DNA of 64,000 nucleotides from Lepus europaeus (lineage: Eukaryota; Chordata; Mammalia; Lagomorpha; Leporidae): NCBI RefSeq assembly GCF_033115175.1, contig NC_084838.1, positions 39,473,468 through 39,537,467 of the forward strand. The letters run 5' to 3'. Below the pieces are notes generated by a model. It did not search any database, was not told the DNA's origin, and worked only from the letters and a program-made list of their open reading frames with translations. Both the position numbers and the translations under genes were made by a program. Below, one piece after another: positions 60,140 to 64,000 of the stretch (position 1 is the stretch's first letter; each line of letters begins with the position of its first letter).

Positions 60140-63100
60140 CTGTGAGCACAGGGCAGAAGGTAAGAGGCCAAAGCTGAGAGTCTTAAGTGGAATTCACCCC
60201 AGCCTGCTTTCCAGCCCATCCCTCCTCGCCCCTTGAAGTCTTAGTCTCCAGGTCACCCCCATCCCAGAGTCCTGCAGGTCCATCACCCTGTAACTTACAA
60301 GTGGAATGTCTCATTGTACTTGGGGGCCCAGTTGTTGCTTTTGGACTTGGTTGTGAACTTCCTCTTCTTGTCGCTTTGATGTGGGCCAACCATGGTCACT
60401 TCCACAAAAGGCCGGAACATACCCGCTGTTTGCCACTTGAGGTCATTGGCAGCCACCACTGCCCAAACAAGGGAAACCTGTGAGGGATCCCACCCAACAT
60501 TCCCAGCTCTTGAGCCCCAGATGATATTCCTCTTTGAGGGCCACTGGGATGAGCAGCCCGTAGCTTGGATTGATGAGTGAGGCCACTGAACAAGTCAGAC
60601 CTGTAGGTCTACACCACTCACCTTTCACTGTGACCTTGTGCTCCCCGGTACCAGGGTGTGTAAACAGGTCCACCTGAATGGAGACTTCTCCCACAGGATC
60701 CTCCACACCGGACCCTGAGGAACAGATAAATAGATGACCTCCCCTCCCCAGTGGAGAACCCCGGGACTTGAGGACAAATTATTCCCGTCAAAACTGAAGG
60801 GTTAAGAGGCCACTATCCTACACCCTAAAGCAGGAAGCAATCACCCGCGGTAGCTATGGAGAAGTAGGGAACGGCAGAAGGGATAAAGAATGAGGCTGTG
60901 TATTATAAACACAAGTTAAGCGCACAGCATCATAGGTGAATCTTCAAAAATGCTCTAGGAATCTCTTCGGATCCCCGGGATCTTCTAAGCTGAAGCAGTT
61001 CTATTGAAACTGCTATGGAAGGGCAGTGCTGTCACTCTCTATCTGTGTCTCTTAAGGGAACAATGTGAGTTCCTCCGGGGCAAAAGCAGCACCCTTTTGC
61101 CTATTTCCAGGACTCTTGGAGGCCCCCGCTTGGGAGGCTGCCCTGCTTGGAGACTTCATCCTGCTCAAACCTGAGCCCCTCCACAGAACAACACCCCAGT
61201 CCCGACCTCTGAAAAGAGCCGACTGCAGGCTCCCCTCAGCAGAAGCCCCACCTGATTTTGAGAAAACATTACTACCTTGCACCCCAAATGAAAGTCCTTT
61301 CTTGTCCTCAGGTGGAAGGTGGGGGGAATTCTGGGGCCAGGACAGGGATCCACAACCGAACCCCTTCCTGGGTCATAGGAGTACATCACTGTGACTTGGG
61401 ATACAGCTACCAAACCTTGATACCTGATTCCCCCCCAACCCTCTCCCCACCTCCAGCACAAGCAGCTCATTCTAGTTCACAAGGGTCAATGTCAACCCAT
61501 ATTAGAGTCACATGTGCATGGTGTATAACATACCCTTTTCCGGCCGAATGTCCTCATTAGCAGTAAACCTAATACCTTTCCCATCATGCACTGAATGAGG
61601 ACAGGCAAGTCAAGAGGTAGTAGCAGCAGCAGGACAGAGAAAGAAGAATTAGTTAGAGGTTTACGGAGTTAACAGCCTTTCAAAGCATCCCTACACGTAT
61701 TCTGAGGGAGCTCAGAGGTGGGACAGGGTGCAGAAAGAAGCCAAAGGGATGGGGGCAGCGCCTCAAGTTCCACAAGAGACTTCACTGCAGTGAAGATAAC
61801 AAATAAATCACTGGCAACAGCAGCAGAAAGCAGAGAAGGTGTTTAAGATCAGCAGGCAAAACAGAGGCTATCGGCTCTTATCTCCTGGGCCTTCAACGAT
61901 AATGCAACAGGCAGTACACATGCACACGCATGCACACACGCCCCAGATTCTGCCTGTATTTATCACCTCTGCCCTTATCTCCTATGTGCCCTTTTCAGCA
62001 TCTCCTTGAATTTTATCTAGTATAAAGCTTAATGCATCTCAACAGACTTTCTGGATTAACGCAGTTCTCCCCTGATGTGACAAGCCTTTACATGAACTCA
62101 GTCCCCGTGAACAAGGTGCACAGCTGCTCCTTTTGCTGTCTTTTCTGCCCACACTGAACTGGAAATAAGCACAGATCAGAGCAACGGGGCAGCACTGAAA
62201 GTCTCCTCCATGCTCTCACCTCCTGTCCTCTCCTGTCCAACTGCTTAGGTCCTTCTGCCCTGCAGGTCAGTTCCACCCTAGATCCACAGTTCAGTAAGGC
62301 CTAAGCCTCCCTCTCCCTCCACCAGTTTCACTCCCCAGGCTGCCCTTGAACAAGCAATAACAAACATGCCCAAAGATGTTCCAGGGTCAGGTCAGAGTCT
62401 CAGTCTGAGCCACATCTAGGCAGTTATTACTTTATTTGGGACAGACCTGGTAGAGACAAGGAGGGGTTCCAAGGACAGCAAGTCACTGGGAGAAAAACAG
62501 CTGCCTGGTCGCCCTAGAGTGTGGCCTCAGCTCTGCAGGGCCCCGTGACCCCCACCCTACCTTCAGCTGCTCCCATGTTTTCTCCTTGTGCACTTCAGAG
62601 TCTATAAAGTCTTGCTTTCTCTCCCCAGGGAAGCTAGGAGCCTTCCTAAGTGCTCCAGTCATCTACTCTCAAAGCTTTCCCACAGAATGTTCCTCCTTCT
62701 CCCCCTTACCAGAAAAGTTATACTCCCTGAGTTCAGTGGCCAGGTGTTGTCTGCCAGAAGAAACCTCAGGCACGTTTCCCAGGCCGTAGAGATTCCCATG
62801 CCTGGTACGGGTAGGGGGTCAGTTCTGGGGTCCCCTCAAAGAATCCTGAGATCTGAGTATGAGGGGTCTCGGAAGAAGTAACTAGATCCTCCCCAAGGAC
62901 TAGGAGATACTGACTCCATAGAGACAAATGTGTGGCTGACAGGTGGTGAACCCAAAGCCCCTAGGCCTTACCCTGTGCAATCTGTGAGCGCACGAAGGTC
63001 TTGATGAGAGTGTCTGTGGTCTGTGTGTACAGAGATAGGGCGTAGCGGAGGGACTGCAAATCTGGGCTCTTCTCCAGGAATGCCTTTTTCAGCCCATTGC

Positions 63101-63982
63101 CTCCTGCATGGAAGTATTGCTGCAAGATAAAAGCACATCTGCTACTGCTTCACCCCCTTAAGAGAGGCAGCTCCCCAACACTGTCCTCAGGGAAGTGGGG
63201 AGAGGACTGTGAGAACAAGAGGCCATCGGTAAACAGTAAGGTCAGGAACACCCACAGAACCAGCCACAGTCTCTCGGGGGCAGAGTATTATGTGAGTATT
63301 TGGCAGCAGCAGTGGGGGAGGGCCACACTCCTGGAGGTGCTGTTTGAAGGCTGGGTCTATCCCGACAGGCGCAGACACGGGATGGAAGCTTCTGAGGCAG
63401 GGAGAACAGCCACAAGTGCTCTGAACCTTATAGAACTTGATATCCATGACCTCCTAGTTACGGGTTTCCCTTATCACAGCCTTAACAAATCCTGAACACC
63501 CGAGTGCAGGGACTCTGTATCCTTGCCAGTACACAGTGCCTCTCCTCTGGATATAGAGTGGTCAGAGCCTAAGGGACACCTGGTCTGGCAGGGCCAAGTG
63601 GGTGGTGCTAAGACAGTCTGGAAAAGGGGGAGGTCTTCACCTTGATGGTGTCCAGGGCGAGGTCAAGGACAGCGCATTGCTTTGGCGTGAGACTCCGTGT
63701 TTCCTCTCGTACCATGTGGTCCTGGAACCCCACAGAAAGCAGCAGCATCAGAATGGCTCAGGCAATCATGGGAGTCTTGACTCCACCGTCTAGCTCATAA
63801 TCGCATACTCCTCTCCTTCCTCTCCTCTTCAATCTCCAAAGCCCGGGTGGCCTTCCTCTCGGGCAGCCTCCCACTCGGGCCTCAGACGGACTGCGGCTGT
63901 CAGAAGAGTCCCACAGGCCACGTACCTTGAGTTTGGAAAGCTGGCTCAGCTCTTTGGCAGCAGTGAAGATCAGCTGGGTGCC
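59854..63982 (-). CDS. UNC13B: UNC13B (Munc13-2), 3' part: seven coding exons, C-terminal 293 residues
   Basis: Munc13 proteins prime synaptic and secretory vesicles by opening syntaxin-1 and bridging vesicle and plasma membranes. Seven minus-strand exons (63982-63926, 63721-63641, 63119-62972, 61590-61534, 60714-60622, 60458-60299, 60139-59854) have AG/GT borders, and their phases join exactly into 293 codons plus TGA. The first three encode the end of the MUN/MHD2 region (motifs [37 protein letters not shown]). The last three encode the C2C domain ([19 protein letters not shown], then [42 protein letters not shown]). The tail [20 protein letters not shown] with end STEEGS points to the UNC13B paralogue; UNC13A, as I remember it, ends differently with an Ala/Pro-rich tail. 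Known for the family: C2C binds membranes without typical Ca2+ ligands. The gene is cut by the right window edge, so the N-terminal domains (C2A or alternative N-terminus, C1, C2B, most of MUN) lie outside. Confidence 0.96.
60299..60458 (-). CDS. UNC13B: UNC13B exon, C2C core
   Basis: 160-nt exon, entering in phase 1 and ending two bases into a codon. It reads [20 protein letters not shown], a basic stretch [14 protein letters not shown], and NETFH. Acceptor tttgggcag, donor ACTT|gtaagt. The lysine/arginine-rich segment fits the membrane-binding role of C2C. Confidence 0.95.
60622..60714 (-). CDS. UNC13B: UNC13B exon, start of the C2C domain
   Basis: 93-nt exon, phase 1-1, reading [17 protein letters not shown] then [13 protein letters not shown]. 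It encodes the first C2C beta-strand. Acceptor tatctgttcctcag, donor AAAG|gtgagt. Confidence 0.95.
60715..62971 (-). other. UNC13B: UNC13B introns (repeat-poor)
   Basis: Introns at 60715-61533 and 61591-62971 contain no CSINE. A TGC-rich stretch (gctgctgctactacc on the minus strand, about 61620-61634) sits close upstream of the 57-nt exon. Confidence 0.8.
61534..61590 (-). CDS. UNC13B: UNC13B 57-nt phase-symmetric exon in the MHD2-C2C linker
   Basis: 57 nt (exactly 19 codons), entering and leaving in phase 1. It adds a linker reading [18 protein letters not shown] between the helical region and C2C. The acceptor tgtcctcattcag has a clean pyrimidine tract; the donor AAGG|gtatgt is good. The exon begins with TGCATG, the RBFOX-type motif. 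Skipping it would leave the frame intact and join AQ directly to G-SGVED, so a cassette exon is plausible. Inclusion is inferred from agreement with the UNC13B protein as I remember it. Confidence 0.88.
62972..63119 (-). CDS. UNC13B: UNC13B exon, end of MHD2 (49 codons + 1 nt)
   Basis: 148-nt exon reading [20 protein letters not shown] and ending TFVRSQIAQ plus one base (phase 1). Acceptor ttatcttgcag, donor AGG|gtaagg. It closes the helical MUN/MHD2 region that contacts syntaxin and SNAREs in Munc13 proteins. Confidence 0.95.
63641..63721 (-). CDS. UNC13B: UNC13B exon, MUN/MHD2 part (27 codons)
   Basis: Phase 0-0 exon of 81 nt, opening with [15 protein letters not shown] and closing with LDLALDTIK. 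Acceptor ggggttccag, donor AAG|gtgaag. It continues in frame into the next exon (QYFHAGG). Confidence 0.95.
63926..63982 (-). CDS. UNC13B: UNC13B exon, MUN/MHD2 part (19 codons)
   Basis: Phase 0-0 exon of 57 nt reading [19 protein letters not shown]. The acceptor (ctctccgccag on the minus strand) lies only a few bases inside the window edge, so the 5' border depends on a short visible pyrimidine tract. The donor is AAG|gtacgt. This is the most upstream exon of the gene visible here. Confidence 0.85.
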
Positions 63983-64000
63983 CTGGCGGAGAGGTGAGCA

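Overview
This is mammalian nuclear DNA, and the repeats point to a lagomorph, most likely a rabbit-type leporid. About fifty copies of one tRNA-derived SINE are present in both orientations. They have the lagomorph C-repeat (CSINE) layout: a GGCCGGCGC-type head, a 'gcccaagtgcttgggccctgcacc' type core, a CT-rich block and a tail of either TGTCAAAAA or TTTCAAATAAATAAAT. No prokaryotic, plasmid or phage features are present.

Layout. Positions 1-5460 hold a minus-strand L1, ORF2 end on the left, riddled with CSINEs. Positions 5.5-28 kb are intron-like or intergenic DNA with CSINEs, MIR and L2 relics, L1 3' ends, a 5'-inverted L1 remnant (11.3 kb) and a minus-strand processed pseudogene of the RING-finger gene RNF7 (13.05-13.9 kb). 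Positions 28.5-32.86 kb hold a plus-strand L1 ORF2 relic that received a younger antisense L1 3' end and separate CSINEs, with readable target-site duplications. Positions 33-51.6 kb continue the SINE-rich landscape, with a possible solo LTR (42.1-42.5 kb), an MLT1-type LTR (44.4-44.8 kb), a Tigger-like DNA transposon split by a CSINE (45.4-46.2 kb) and a textbook twin-primed L1 (48.58-50.19 kb). From about 51.6 kb the CSINEs almost stop; a roughly 197-bp mariner-type MITE lies at 53.89-54.09 kb.

The genic end is 56.9-64 kb. A GC-rich, CpG-dense block at 56.93-57.27 kb has GC boxes and, on the minus strand, an ATG followed 36 nt later by a good splice donor. It looks like a promoter with a short first coding exon of a minus-strand gene. 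From 58.65 to 64.0 kb, also minus strand, lie the last seven coding exons, the stop codon, the 3'UTR and the poly(A) signal of UNC13B (Munc13-2). These encode the end of the MUN/MHD2 region and the whole C-terminal C2C domain. The exons join in frame into 293 residues; the gene enters the window from the right edge. One 57-nt exon is phase-symmetric and could be a cassette exon.

In human, the locus directly downstream of UNC13B on the same strand is ATP8B5P, about 1.4 kb away as I recall it. The spacing here (UNC13B poly(A) site near 58.65 kb, CpG block ending near 57.27 kb) is similar, so 1-57 kb may be the first-intron region of an ATP8B5 orthologue. I found no recognisable P4-ATPase exon, so this remains inference. 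I found no undescribed multigene system in the window. The best leads are the CpG-island first exon, the cassette exon of UNC13B, three orphan exon-like segments, and the well-resolved nested retrotransposon histories.
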